From Pyrus communis (taxonomy: Eukaryota; Streptophyta; Magnoliopsida; Rosales; Rosaceae), in NCBI RefSeq assembly GCF_963583255.1, contig NC_084807.1, forward strand, positions 25,860,381 through 25,924,380: DNA of 64,000 nt. The letters are read 5' to 3'. Each line of letters opens with the position of its first letter. Position 1 is the stretch's first letter. The position numbers and the translations under genes are program-made. Below are positions 30,415 to 41,364 of this stretch, in pieces. The notes under the pieces are model-generated. The model was not told the origin of the DNA and ran no database searches. It was given only the letters and a program-made list of their open reading frames with translations.

Positions 30415-32028
30415 ATGGAGGGGTTGATGATGGACGTCGTTCTGGTGTGCTTGGGGCTTGTGTTTTTCCGGCTATGGTGGCGTTACTGGTCAGTTACTGG
30501 CGGTGGGCGTAAGAACCTTCCGCCGGGGCCGCCGGGGTGGCCAATGGTGGGAAATCTAATCCAAGTCATCCTTCAACGTCGGCACTTCATCTACGTCGTC
30601 CGCGACTTACGTCCAAAGTACGGACCAATCTTCACCATGCAGATGGGGCAGCGGACTCTCATAATCGTCACCAGCTCCGACCTCATCCACGAGGCCCTCG
30701 TCCAGAGAGGTCCCGAGTTTGCGTCCCGCCCTGCTGACTCCCCCATCCGCCTCCTCTTCAGCGTCGGAAAGTGCGCCATCAACTCCGCAGAGTACGGCCC
30801 TCTCTGGCGTACCTTGCGAAGAAACTTCGTCACCGAGTTGATCAACCCAGCGAGGATAAGGCAGTGCAGCTGGATCAGAAACTGGGCTATCAAATCCCAC
30901 ATGGACAGGCTGTTAAAGTTCGACGGCGGCATTGTCCATGTGATGAGCGAATGCCGGCTCACCATCTGTAGCATCCTCATATGCTTGTGTTTCGGGGCGA
31001 AAATCTCTGACGAGAAGATCAAGACTATCGAGAGCGTGTTGAAAGACGTTATGATGATGACAACTCCGAAGCTCCCCGATTTCCTGCCAGTGCTGACTCC
31101 GTTGTTCAGCAGGCAGGTCGGGGAGGCGAAAGAGCTGAGGAGGAGGCAGTTGGAGTGTTTGGTTCCACTTGTTAGAGACAGAAAAGCATTTGTTCTTGAA
31201 AGTGATAATGTTGAGGATGAAAATGTTAGAAAGATAATGGTAAGTCCAAAGGGCGCTGCTTATATTGACTCCTTGTTTGAGCTGGAGGTGCCCGGAAGAG
31301 GAAAAGACGGCGGCCGCAGGCGGTTGGAAGAGGAGGAGCTGGTGACGCTAGTCTCCGAAGTCATTAACGCCGGGACGGATACGAGTGCTACTGCGTTGGA
31401 GTGGGCTTTGTTTCATTTGGTGATGGACCAAAAAATTCAAGAGAAGCTCTACAAGGAAATCGTTGATTGTGTAGGGACGGATCGCAGTCCTTATACAGAT
31501 CAACAAAAGCCGCAAGAAGAGGTGATCACTGAGAGTGACGTGGAGAAAATGAGCTACCTTTCCGCGGTGGTGAAGGAAACATTCCGACGTCACCCGCCAA
31601 GCCACTTCGTCTTGTCACACGCAGCAGTGAAGGACACGGAGCTCGGCGGGTACACCGTGCCCGCGGATGCGAGCGTGGAGTTTTACACTGCATGGGTGAC
31701 TGAGGATCCGGAGATGTGGGAGGACCCAGGTGAGTTCCGACCAGAGAGGTTCATGGCGGGAGGAGACGGGGTTGACGTGGACGTGACGGGGACCAAAGGG
31801 GTGAAGATGGTGCCGTTTGGAGCAGGCAGGCGGATCTGCCCGGCGTGGACGTTGGGAACTCTGCATATAAACCTGCTGCTTGCCCGGATGGTGCACGCTT
31901 TTAAATGGTTGCCAGTGCCAGATTCCCCGCCGGATCCGACTGAGACGTTTGCTTTTACGGTTGTCATGAAGAACCCTCTCAAGGCCATCATTGTTCCTAG
32001 GTCGTCAATGTCGTCAACCAAAATCTAA
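30415..32028 (+). CDS. Cytochrome P450, CYP77B type
   Basis: Single-exon 537-aa microsomal P450. Residues about 5-25 form a membrane anchor, followed by the proline-rich hinge LPPGPPGWP (35-43). The I-helix oxygen-activation motif is AGTDTS (319-324), the K-helix ExxR is E388-T-F-R391, PERF follows, and the heme loop is FGAGRRICPAW with the iron-ligand Cys475. The words FTMQMGQRT, FSVGKCAINSAEYGPLWRTL and LPDFLPVLTPLFSRQV match CYP77B1, which is reported to epoxidise free fatty acids; other CYP77s act in cutin synthesis. The glycine two positions after the heme cysteine is alanine, as in CYP77B1. The gene looks intact, with TATA and polyadenylation signals. Subfamily call is from remembered sequence; substrate is inference. 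Confidence 0.93.
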   Translation: MEGLMMDVVLVCLGLVFFRLWWRYWSVTGGGRKNLPPGPPGWPMVGNLIQVILQRRHFIYVVRDLRPKYGPIFTMQMGQRTLIIVTSSDLIHEALVQRGPEFASRPADSPIRLLFSVGKCAINSAEYGPLWRTLRRNFVTELINPARIRQCSWIRNWAIKSHMDRLLKFDGGIVHVMSECRLTICSILICLCFGAKISDEKIKTIESVLKDVMMMTTPKLPDFLPVLTPLFSRQVGEAKELRRRQLECLVPLVRDRKAFVLESDNVEDENVRKIMVSPKGAAYIDSLFELEVPGRGKDGGRRRLEEEELVTLVSEVINAGTDTSATALEWALFHLVMDQKIQEKLYKEIVDCVGTDRSPYTDQQKPQEEVITESDVEKMSYLSAVVKETFRRHPPSHFVLSHAAVKDTELGGYTVPADASVEFYTAWVTEDPEMWEDPGEFRPERFMAGGDGVDVDVTGTKGVKMVPFGAGRRICPAWTLGTLHINLLLARMVHAFKWLPVPDSPPDPTETFAFTVVMKNPLKAIIVPRSSMSSTKI

Positions 32029-32215
32029 TGCTTGAAGACCAGTATTAATCAACTTGGTTTATTAATTGCTTACTGTTATTATTACGCAAGATTGTTTACT
32101 GTTAACGTATTCTTAATTATGTTCTAGACTTGTGGGAGAAAACTGTACAAGTTGGTATTGTAAGAACTAAGGAGGATGTGATATGAACAGATTCATCTGA
32201 ATTTGTATTCTGAAT

Positions 32216-32225
32216 AATAAATAAA
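32216..32225 (+). terminator. Polyadenylation signal of the P450 gene
   Basis: Overlapping AATAAATAAA about 190 bp after the stop codon. Confidence 0.6.
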
Positions 32226-34289
32226 ATCCACTGTACACTTTTGCTCTTGCTAGAAGCGAAGAGACAATCTTAATAGATTTAGAGCACTGTTTTATTTTAT
32301 TTTATTAATTTTTTTTATCTTTAAAAAAATAAAAAGAAAAAGAAAAAGAAAAAGAAAAAAAGGATGAGTTAGTGGTTTTGTCATGAAAATTTACTATTCC
32401 GCCGGGAATACTCACAAGGGCATTTTAGCCTCTGTTGGCCACATTCGTGTGATTCTTCGGCGCCAATAATGGAATCCAAGACGTGTCATGTAGAATACGA
32501 GCTTGAAGTTCATCTACAATCATTGGGTCACACCATGGTGGTTAGATTTAGAACACTTTTAAGTTGTAACAATGTTTTCTATCACTTGCTTTGGCCATAA
32601 GACCATCACCAATGGTTAGGGAAAAAAAATATATTTTTAGTTATTTGCTAACTGAATTTAAAGTTTTAGTGATTAGGAGGTAAATCTGATGTCAATTTCA
32701 AATTCATTTTTTATTAGCTTAACGGGAGATTCTTTGTTCCACTTCCATTCGATCAATAAAAATTTTGTTTCAACAATTTTTTTTAATAAATATAACCATT
32801 TAAAGCTCTACATTAATAAGAAAATAATATTGACAATTTGGTTGGAGAAACACAAAATTTGACATAAGACTTTAGATTGACACATCAACCTTGAATTGTA
32901 TTTTGACTATTATAATGTGACATTTATATTGTAGATGATCTTTTTTTTTTCTTTTAATAATAAAGGACTCATATTATAAATTGTTTAATTTTTATTTATA
33001 TGCATTTTTTTGTTTACAATTTTCAGTTAATTTTTGAAAAATGCTTTTTTAGACTATCTTGGTCAAACACATAATATGACGGTAGATGGTTGAACTCATT
33101 TTTTATGATTTAAAAAAGAAGTCAAACCATCATCAATCGCCACACCATACAATTTACAAAAAAAATAATTTAAAATTTTAGTATCTTTAGTATCCCCTCA
33201 TTTTGATACAATCTATCTTCTTTTTTATTTTTGGAAATTGTTATTAGCATTCCAAAAATCACATTCTATACTCCAAATTTTCTATATTGAAAAAGAAAAA
33301 TACACTTGTGTACAATAAAATTTTTGAAGTGTGAATAACACTTTATCTTTTTTTTTTTTAACAAACATTTTCACTAAAAAAAAATTTGAGTGGTCGGACC
33401 CCAGTAAGTGACCGTACGATTTCAACCTTTCACTTAATCTAGACCTTTAATTATCTGCACGCTGTGGTCCGCGCGCTCGACATGGGTTAGAGGGCTTTAT
33501 TGTGCGCGCAGGGCCAGCGTTTTCTCCATTGCAAATGGGCAAAAGCTGACTCATTTCCACTCATATTTTACCCCCGTTTAAAAGCAGGAGAAGGCCTTAG
33601 GTGCGATCATCATTGGTGGTGGGCTCTTCGCCTTGTGAGAAAGGGAATGAGACACAATGGAATTGGCCTTGTGGCGTAGGGATGTTTTTCTCTGTGTGTG
33701 CGTCGTATAGCCCCCCGAACCGGTATTTGGATCAAAGAATTTCTTCAATAACACTCGTGTACCCACCCCAAAAACTAGAAAACTAACACTATTAACCCTT
33801 AAGTACATGCGTTGGAGAAGATTTGGGGGCAAAATTTTCAGTTTTCAAGTTTCTCATCGCCTTCGGAGAAGGTCTTGGGTGTGGGCCACCATTGGTGGTG
33901 GGCCCCGTTGTGTAGTGTAAGAGGGGCTCGAACACCAATGGGCCTAGGTGAACATGAAAAGATCAGAGGGGTGAGGTAGGGATGATTTTGTGTGTGGGTT
34001 GTATGGCCACACGGTTCAATTTTCGAGTCGAAGAATTTCTTTCATTGGAGATGGTCTTAGAAACTACAATACATACATTAGTTTTTCGAGCAATTGTAAA
34101 CTTTGAACTAACCATAAACTTGTTTGAAAATACTTGTGAAGTAGTAGAAAACTCTTTTGATTAAAATATCTTTGAAACTAACCATTCGTAATTCTGAAAA
34201 AACACTCTCAAATTTGAAACCCTTCTTATATCAAATGTTACCGAAACATAATTGAAAGCCCATTTGTTTTCAAAGCCTCGTTCTTTGCT
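32226..34289. other. AT-rich intergenic DNA with short duplications
   Basis: (AAAAAG)n at about 32330-32362. A diverged direct duplication pairs 33585-33760 with 33845-34055 (shared words CATTGGTGGTGGGC, GTAGGGATG, AAGAATTTCTT). No gene recognised; short frames at 33578-33832 and 33982-34164 fall in the duplication. Confidence 0.5.
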
Positions 34290-34297
34290 TTGGTTGA

Positions 34298-34362
34298 TGA
34301 CGTCGGCCCATTGAAATCCCGTGGTTCCCTCAAAACCCTAGCTCTTTCCATCTCTATAAAAG
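34298..34362 (+). promoter_or_regulatory. Site II + telo-box + TATA promoter of the snoRNA cluster
   Basis: GGCCCA (site II, about 34305), AAAACCCTAG (telo-box, about 34331-34340) and CTATAAAAGG (about 34354) are in the order and spacing typical of plant polycistronic snoRNA and ribosomal-protein genes. A second, inverted telo-box TAGGGTTT lies near 34423 in the leader. Confidence 0.65.
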
Positions 34363-34520
34363 GATGGCAGACGCCCACTTTCCAGTCAACCCAGCGACGC
34401 TTCTCCGTTCATGTTCATCTTCTAGGGTTTGCTTTCTCTCTGTTTGGATCCTCCCGATCGCCATTTTTTTTTAGCAGAAATCTAATTTTTGGTAGCAAAA
34501 ATTTTAACAGATGGGGAGAG

Positions 34521-34636
34521 AAGGAGATTGGCGGTGATGACCCAATGAAATTCAAGCTCAACAGACCGGATTGTAGGCTTCTCTTTTCAGAGAATGTTTG
34601 CGTGTCGACAACCCCGCTGAACTGAGCCTTCTCTTT
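34521..34636 (+). ncRNA. Box C/D snoRNA candidate, cluster member 1
   Basis: Box C TGATGA (34535-34540) and box D CTGA at 34617-34620 or 34622-34625. Flanking AGAGAAGG (34517-34524) can pair with CCTTCTCT (34627-34634) outside the core. The segment TCAAGCTCAACAG (34552-34564) is complementary over 13 nt to CTGTTGAGCTTGA in 25S rRNA as I remember it, and runs into a D'-like CAGA. The immediate terminal stem is weak, so this is the least certain member. Confidence 0.55.
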
Positions 34637-34970
34637 CTCTTCTTTTCTTCTCAATTTTAATATTTATTTCTCCAAAAAATTTTCATGATTTGGTTTTTCC
34701 TTTTTATTTAATTTGTTTTTAATTATTTTGTTTAGCTTAATAAAATTTCGGTGGGAAATTAAAGAAAAGGTGGGATTGCTATGAGGATACCAAGCTCCCT
34801 CTTCTGAGTAAGGTTGAGGAAACTTGCCGGCAGAATCGAACCTAATATTTATTAGCCACCACTGAGTATTTCTCCCCTTTTTACCCACTTTAATTCTTTT
34901 TTTTTTTTTTAAATTAAAATTTCGATCTTTTTATTTTGTTTAAATTGTGAATTTGGTTGTGGGAATGATG
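34626..34970 (+). other. Spacer inside the snoRNA transcript
   Basis: T-rich spacers surround a GC-richer island at about 34770-34865 that may hide another small RNA. It has CTATGAGGA and CTGA words but no pairing ends, so it was not called. Confidence 0.35.
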
Positions 34971-35058
34971 GATTGGGATGAAGAAATCAAATTATCCAAC
35001 ACTTGATCTGAGATATTTGTTATCGAGTGATGTTAATTGATATACTTCTGAATCTGAA
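34971..35058 (+). ncRNA. Box C/D snoRNA, cluster member 2, predicted 25S guide
   Basis: Box C GGATGAA (about 34976-34982), D' CTGA (35008-35011), C' TGATGT (35028-35033) and D CTGA (35048-35051). A short terminal stem, TGGAT with ATCTG, includes wobble pairs. The guide ATCCAACACTTG (34994-35005), two nt before D', is complementary over 12 nt to CAAGTGTTGGAT near the 3' end of 25S rRNA (from memory). By the D+5 rule the target would be the second A of that CAAG. Confidence 0.68.
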
Positions 35059-35125
35059 TTAAATATTAATTTAGATTTATTGTATTTTATATTTGTGATT
35101 GTTTTGATGGTTTGAAAATAAAAAT

Positions 35126-35220
35126 TCATCAGGTGATGAAATATGGAATAATCTTAGGACACCTTCCTACACAGCAAAAATCTTGCTGTGGATGAGAACA
35201 ACTTTCCATTCTGATGATGA
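35126..35220 (+). ncRNA. Box C/D snoRNA, cluster member 3, predicted 25S guide
   Basis: A perfect 6-bp terminal stem, TCATCA (35126-35131) with TGATGA (35215-35220), encloses box C TGATGA (35134-35139) and box D CTGA (35211-35214). A hairpin CACAGCAA with TTGCTGTG lies between the two halves, followed by a C'-like GATGAGA. The 14-nt segment ATCTTAGGACACCT (35151-35164) is complementary to AGGTGTCCTAAGAT in 25S rRNA as I remember it. The D' box is degenerate (CCTA/CTAC). Its architecture, with an internal hairpin, resembles the snoRNA at 25611. Confidence 0.75.
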
Positions 35221-38020
35221 TTTTTTATTTGAATTTTACTGCAACATTCGATGTTGCCACTATTTATTATTTATTATTTAATTTTTCTTGCAACATTTTT
35301 ATGTTGCCAAGTTTTCTGCACTCTAAAACTGTTTCGAAAACTGATTTGTTTCTGTTTAATTGTAGATTTTCTTCGCATTTAGATTTTAAGTGGTTTGAAA
35401 TCGAAACCAAAACGAATCGAATTGTAATGAATTTCATTACGATTCAAGCTATAAAACCACCGAACCGCAATTGAAACGGAACCACATCGAACTGAATTGC
35501 AACTGAACCACGCTACATTGAACTACATCGAACTGAAACTAAACCACACTGAACTAAACCAAAAAAATCAATTTTGGTTCCGGTTTCACCCAAGAAATGT
35601 GGTATCAATATACTGAACAAAAAAGTTGGGAATTGTTACTTAATACTATAGTTTAGTGTATTCTTTTTTATTTACAAGTTTAGTGTATTCTTTTTTATTT
35701 ACAAGTGAAAGGTTTTAGAATCGAAGAAGAAAAATTTGGGAATCTATTGGGAAAGTCGTGTGCCAAGAACATGGCGAGAGATTGTTTGGATTGGATTTTG
35801 GGGTATAGTGGACCGTTAGATGGATTTTGGGCTTCGTCGTATGGGTGTTTTTTTGTTTTTACAAAGTTCCATCCGATTTTTCAAACAACACAAAATAGTC
35901 CAATTCATGTTTGAATACCTTTACTCCACCTCCATTCTGGATTCAAAAACAAATGCTGGATTCTGTCAAGGCTTGAGTCTATTTGTTGAAACCTGTCATA
36001 TGGTGGTACTAATTCACATTTATTCACGTAATATAAGAGCATGAAATGTTTATATTTTCATCGAAATAGTGTTAAGAAAAGGATACTCAATGTATAATAC
36101 AAGCAGATTGTATAACACTACCTGTAACACAGAGAAATGAAAATTTAAACTGTGCTGATGTTGTGTTATGTGGATCACTAGGCCCATTGGGGTCCTTGGC
36201 AAATGCGTCACAGTGAGGACGTCCCCACAGTAACTAAAACCCATATGGCCGACTAAACCGTAGAACGAGCTTGGCATGTGCAAATATCTGTGCATGGCAC
36301 TAACATTGCTCTCTCGATTCCAGACAAATCCAATCTCCCGGATAACACACTTTTTACAACTTTGTATAAATATCTGACATAATATCCAATGTAGTGTATG
36401 ATATGTTTCGGATTTTTAACCACCTAATCTTTAACTTTGGTAAGATTTTGAACCGAAAACTGAACGGTTCAAAAACCCAATATTCTGAAGCATCATAAAA
36501 AATCTCATACTTTCCATATCTTATTTCCACTTTGTAAGTAACATTCGCTGTAATATTGTTCTCCCAGATTCTCCAAAGAAAGTGTTTAAATGTGGTCCAG
36601 TGTTACTGTATATGCTAAATGTTTTTGTGAAGTGCGAAGTAAGCCACTTGGCCACCAGACTTGGCTATCAGAAACTGTACGTGCACCCTCAGATTCTCAT
36701 CAAAGACTCGAAGATCATTCATCTGACGTACACGTATCATGATCAAGACACTTCTGTTTAAATGGATCAGGACGAGTTGAACATCCAAATGACTCAAACC
36801 TTAGGTGGTGGAGGTGAAACAGGGTACATATGGCATGGCAGCCACTACACCACCATAACAAGAACAGAAGCTAAAAGCAACTTTAGCTGCTCTCAACTAA
36901 ATGAAAATTACAGCAGGTGTTGTTTGGTTAGCATGCTTTCGTTGCCATGTGTCCCCAACGCAACACAAAACTGATACACTTGTAGATCTAATGGTCTCGT
37001 TCGGTACAATGGATGGGATCATAATGGACAAACAACTGTTATCAAGATAGGCTGAAAGAAGAAATGAAAATTTTTGAACCAACATGAAGATAGTAGATGA
37101 ATTATTCAAGAAAATCAAATTGAAATGGAAGGATCCATTTCAATTCTCCTCAAAATGGGAGGACGAGGGAGAAGTTCTTCATGCATGTTTAATCCTTTTC
37201 CAATCGCTTCAAAGTACCTCAAATTTCGAAAGTTACTCATTTTAATTTAATTATTTATATCAAACAAGACCCATATTTTCTAATATAGATGAGCTTTACA
37301 TATAATAAATCGCTATTTCTGTAAATTAGTGTGTCGATAAGTTAGTTTTGTGTGTCGAATTATTTATTGTCTCTATAATCGCATTGTTTTAGTCTACAAG
37401 GAAAACTTATCTAAACGATACTTCAATTTGATCCTCACGCATATTTTTTACCTAACAGTGCTTGATTAATATGATTTACAATAATCCCGTGGCATGAAAC
37501 TCTTCTACACTATGTCACTTTTCCGTGAATCAGTTGGAGGGTGATTCATGTGCATGTAATAATCAGTTGAAGGGCGGTGGTGGGAATTATAATGATATGT
37601 CCTTCTAGTGCTTTTTTCTTGGTAAAATATATTTATACCATATGCCGACCTCAGAACCACATTAACTAATCCGAGTTATTTAATTCAGAGTAATGTTACA
37701 TTATCATATTTTTTGCATTATATTTGCGTCATCTCTTTATGAGAAGTTTGGTGTTTTGAGAAACGACTTGTACACCAAGTGTATAATACAAATGGTTGGA
37801 TATTTGAAATAAAAATTTCAAACCCTTGTATTATAACACTTGGTTACCGGACCATATTCATGACACATTAAAAAATTTCTCTAATCGAAACAAAACCTAC
37901 CAATACATGTAGGTCCCTCCTTTGTTACAGATAGTAAAAATATCATTTTTGTTAAACATGTGAATAGGTCATGTCATCATGGAAGTGCAAGTGCAATTGT
38001 GCATATCCATCAAACTCCAT
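35221..38020. other. Intergenic DNA, no gene confirmed
   Basis: Positions 35440-35570 are a degenerate GAACCACATCGAACTGAA-type repeat. A 49-codon open frame at 36612-36761 (MLNVFVKCEVSHLATRLG...) has no recognised domain. A small inverted repeat at about 37765-37855 (CACCAAGTGTATAATACAA against TTGTATTATAACACTTGG) is probably a MITE. The rest is AT-rich. Confidence 0.45.
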
Positions 38021-38027
38021 TATAAAT
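38021..38027 (+). promoter_or_regulatory. TATA box of the glycine-rich protein gene
   Basis: TATAAAT 75 bp before the ATG; the leader then has ACACACAC. Confidence 0.65.
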
Positions 38028-38095
38028 ACCCACTCACGCGCATGCAAAAAAACCTAACTCACACACACTGGCTTTCATACACAACCTAACCGAAA

Positions 38096-38503
38096 ATGCA
38101 GCTCAATATTTTTCATTTCACGCTCTTCCTTTTTCTTTTGATCGCTGCCGCTTCTTGTTCTAGGGAAATCTCCTCAAGGAAGAACGAGGAGACCCCAAGC
38201 AGCGGTAGCGGTTCAGCCTACGGGCCGAACTGGGGCTATAATTGGGGGTGGAGTACGACCCCGGATGGCGGATCGGGTTATGGATCAGGATCCGGGAGGT
38301 CGCCAACTGGGTTTGGAAGGGGGTACGGTTTTGGGTTTGGTTCTGGGGGTGGACATGGCTCTGGGTCAGGCTACGGGTCTGGGAGTGGTGGGGCTCATGG
38401 CGGCGGCTATGGGTCTGGGGGTGGTGGAGCTCATGGTGGCAGCTATGGGTCTGGGGGTGGTTATGGTGAAGGTGATGGTGGAGCTGGTGGAGGTGGAGGT
38501 TGA
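38096..38503 (+). CDS. Secreted glycine-rich protein
   Basis: 135 aa. Residues 1-21 (MQLNIFHFTLFLFLLIAAASC) are a clear signal peptide. A short polar stretch with SSRKNEETPSS follows, then about 95 residues dominated by glycine with Ser, Tyr, Phe and His in GSGYGSGSG, GFGRGYGFGFGSGGG and GGAHGGGYGSGGG patterns. The likely destination is the cell wall or apoplast, as for plant GRPs. There is no cysteine-rich tail. A 116-codon open frame overlaps in another phase and continues past the stop, but the signal peptide and composition support this frame. Single exon; AATAAA near 38636. Exact role unknown. Confidence 0.8.
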   Translation: MQLNIFHFTLFLFLLIAAASCSREISSRKNEETPSSGSGSAYGPNWGYNWGWSTTPDGGSGYGSGSGRSPTGFGRGYGFGFGSGGGHGSGSGYGSGSGGAHGGGYGSGGGGAHGGSYGSGGGYGEGDGGAGGGGG

Positions 38504-38635
38504 GGAAGAAACAAGCACGGCTGATAAGATATTGGCCGAGTGTTTAGGGTTTCATGAGCCCCAGAGGCCAGTGTGTAGTGTGTACTATGATAACCATATT
38601 ATAACTAGCTAGATATACATGTGTGTAAGCTTTTC

Positions 38636-38641
38636 AATAAA
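38636..38641 (+). terminator. Polyadenylation signal of the glycine-rich protein gene
   Basis: AATAAA 133 bp past the stop codon. Confidence 0.5.
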
Positions 38642-39154
38642 TAATCACTAGACTTTGACAAAGAATATAAGTATTGCTAGTATATTTATTTTCGTGTAGC
38701 AGTTCATAGTTTGTTGAGTTGCCATCTCTCTGGCTTATGTCTGTGAAACGATGACTGATATTTCTCTTCGCAATACTAAAAGAAAGTTTCACATTTGACT
38801 AACCCTTTTTTCATATACTTCGTGAAATTTTGTTGTAGCTATTTGGGTTATATCACATTATCACTAGTTGCTTTTTGTCGATATACCGATTTTTTTTTTT
38901 CTCGGAATTGAAAGAAACCTTCAAGTTTGGATCAACGACGTTTTTGTATATTAAGATCGAATCTCCTCTTACATAATAGTGTTTGTTGTAGGAAGTGAAA
39001 TATTCTTCCCATTAAGAACAAAAAAAAGGATAGTGTTTAGGTAGGATGGATGTAGTACCCTGTGAATAAACAAAAATGTTACTTTTATTACCTATTTGTG
39101 CATCTTTCTAATAGAAATGGAAGCCACATGCATTGATGGGGCTTACCTCTATTA

Positions 39155-39800
39155 GAGAGATGGTGGAGCCGGTGGAGGTGGAGGTTGAGGAAGAAACAAC
39201 CATGGCTGATGAGATATTGGGTGAGAGTTAAGGGCTTCATGAGCCCCAGAGGCCAGTGTGTAGTGTGTACTATGATAAAGCATATTATAAATTTATAACT
39301 AGCTAGATACATATGTTTAAGCTTTTCAATCAATATTCACAAGATATTGACAAATAATATAAAGCATTGCTGGTATATTTAATATTTTCGTGTAGTAGTT
39401 CATAGTTTGTTGAGTTGCCACTTCTCTCGCTTATGTTTTTCATTTAGCGGATAACTTTCAATCGATTGATATTTTTTTTCTCAATCTTGAAAGAAAGTTT
39501 CAAATTTGATTCACTCATTTTTCATATACTTTGTGTTAAATCTTCTTTTACATAATAGTGTTTGTTGTAGCTAGTAAAATATTCTCCTTAATATTTTGTT
39601 GTAGCTATTTGGGTAATAACACCCGATTGTTTTTTTATCGATCTATTGATACTTTTCTTCTCGAAATTGAAAAAAATTTCAAGTTCGGATCAACAATGTT
39701 TTTTGTATATTTATATTTGTATCGGATCTCTCTTACATAATAGTGTTTGTTGTAGGAAGTGAAATATTTATTCCCGTTAAGAACAAAAAAAAGGTTACTA
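39155..39800 (+). repeat. Partial tandem copy of the glycine-rich gene 3' end and downstream region
   Basis: Starts with GATGGTGGAGCCGGTGGAGG and continues collinearly with the last about 30 nt of coding sequence, the 3' UTR (GAGCCCCAGAGGCCAGTGTG) and the downstream region of 38475-39030. The offset is about 680 bp, with substitutions and insertions. The block TCTTACATAATAGTGTTTGT occurs three times (near 38967, 39547 and 39731). It has no promoter or signal-peptide part, so it is non-functional as a gene. Confidence 0.85.
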
Positions 39801-40612
39801 CTTAGTCCAATGGCTAAAGCTCTGCCAGCTTGTTGCAGACTGAACTCTTCTATAGGCTCAGTGTTATCTTGAGATAGGATGGCTCAAAGTTGTTCATAAT
39901 TAACATCAAGGTTCTCCTTTTACGACCGAGCTACAACAAGCCAAGCTCGCAACTCTAATAGAAACAGACGGTAAGCTCTCTGCCCTATTTGCTTGCAATT
40001 TTATACCTTATAAAAAAAAGTTGGTGAACGCATCTATAACCTTAGACTCCTGAGATATACCCCTTGTTCAAAAAGGATTACATTTTGTTTCCTCTTGTTT
40101 TTTTATCCATCCATACTATATCTTCTCTTGTTCAAAAATAACGTTCATACTTTATACATATTCAAAATGGTAAGTTAGATTGTTCAAATCGAGATCTTGC
40201 AAAACAACCACCACGCAACGCCTGGATCTACAAGAATGGCTATGCAGGTGAGGGGATCAGTGTTATGGTCACTTTGAGTTATGCTTGAAATTTGTGTATA
40301 TGTTCACGTACAAGTTGCTACTCGCCTATAGACCGGGTTCTGGGTTCTTCCCTCAAACTCCCTAAGTGGTATTCGTATTGTAAAGCTATAAAGCTAGTCT
40401 AAAGTAGATTTAGGAACAAGGTGGTGGGTGGGGTAAGAAGGTAGATGAGTTGTATAGGGATGGAAGTGCAGATGACTTGATCTTCTTTTTTGGAGCTTCT
40501 ATGGATCAAGAACAATGAACAATTATAAAATCATTTTAAGATATCATGTCGTCTTATGTCACAAAAATGGTTGCTGGTCTGTTGTCCTCAAATTTTATGT
40601 CTCCTCCGTGTC
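39801..40612. other. Intergenic DNA, no gene seen
   Basis: Low-information AT-rich sequence with short frames only; no domain recognised. Confidence 0.4.
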
Positions 40613-40830
40613 TCTTCTCTAGAGAAGATATCCTCTCCGAATCTCTTCCACCAAGGCCACCGGTTCAAATGATTCGGGCCTTTGAAATTTCATCCAACGG
40701 CCAAAAATTATTATAGCTTTTAAGAGGTTAAAACATGTAAGCTGTTGGATGAAATTTCAAAGGACCGGATCACTTGATCCGGTAACCTTGGTGGAAGAGA
40801 TCCGAAGAGGATCTCTTCTCTCTTCTCTAA
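40613..40830. mobile_element. Foldback MITE with about 90-bp arms
   Basis: Left arm about 40613-40702 and right arm about 40742-40830 are inverted copies sharing GATCTCTTCCACCAAGG-like, CCGG, TTTGAAATTTCATCCAAC and GAGAAGA segments around a 40-bp AT-rich loop. No coding capacity. Transcripts would form a long hairpin. Confidence 0.8.
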
Positions 40831-41364
40831 ATGTTTGACACAAATAATAAAGTTAATAGTGTTAACCCTTTGGTAAGTTTAAAGACATGTGTTAAGCAAT
40901 TAGAGAAGATACATAAAAGAGATACAAAGTTTGAAACCTGCGGCCCCCACATTTAGTTAATACTCATACAAGTTAACAATAGCATAAATAATAATAAAAA
41001 TTTAAAAACAAAAGTTAACAATAACATAAATAATAATAATAAATTAAAAACGAAATAATTATTTTTCCTAAAATTTATAAATCGAATCAAAATTAGTCGA
41101 AAAGTACAAGGAAATATGTGGCAATGGGAGCTCGAGCACATTACACAAATTTACTAGAGCATGAATTGGGCTCTAAGAAAAGCTTTTGACTTGTTGCTTT
41201 TGCTGACACCATATAGGCTTTTCAACAATACACACCCAAAAACTCCAATGGGGCTCTGAGCCCATACGCCCCAAAACTTTAAAAAACCTATATGTTGGAA
41301 TTAAACCAAATACAGAAGAAACCCACACACATTGACCCCACACTTTTCAAACACCAAAAAGTGC
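40831..41364. other. 3' flank of the cyclin gene
   Basis: AT-rich; contains a (TAATAA)n-like tract near 40980-41045 duplicated in tandem (AGTTAACAATA.CATAAATAATAATAA twice). No gene. Confidence 0.45.

Noticed and set aside
30537..32021. Open frames in other phases and on the opposite strand of the P450
   Set aside because: GC-rich coding shadow; the P450 frame carries all family motifs.
34770..34865. A fourth C/D snoRNA in the cluster (CTATGAGGA, CTGA, GAGGAAAC words)
   Set aside because: The GGTGG/CCACC pair lies on the wrong side of the CTGA for a terminal stem, and no guide matched an rRNA stretch I remember.
35440..35570. Repetitive GAACCACATCGAACTGAA stretch as a coding repeat
   Set aside because: Stops in all frames and strong degeneration; treated as low-complexity repeat.
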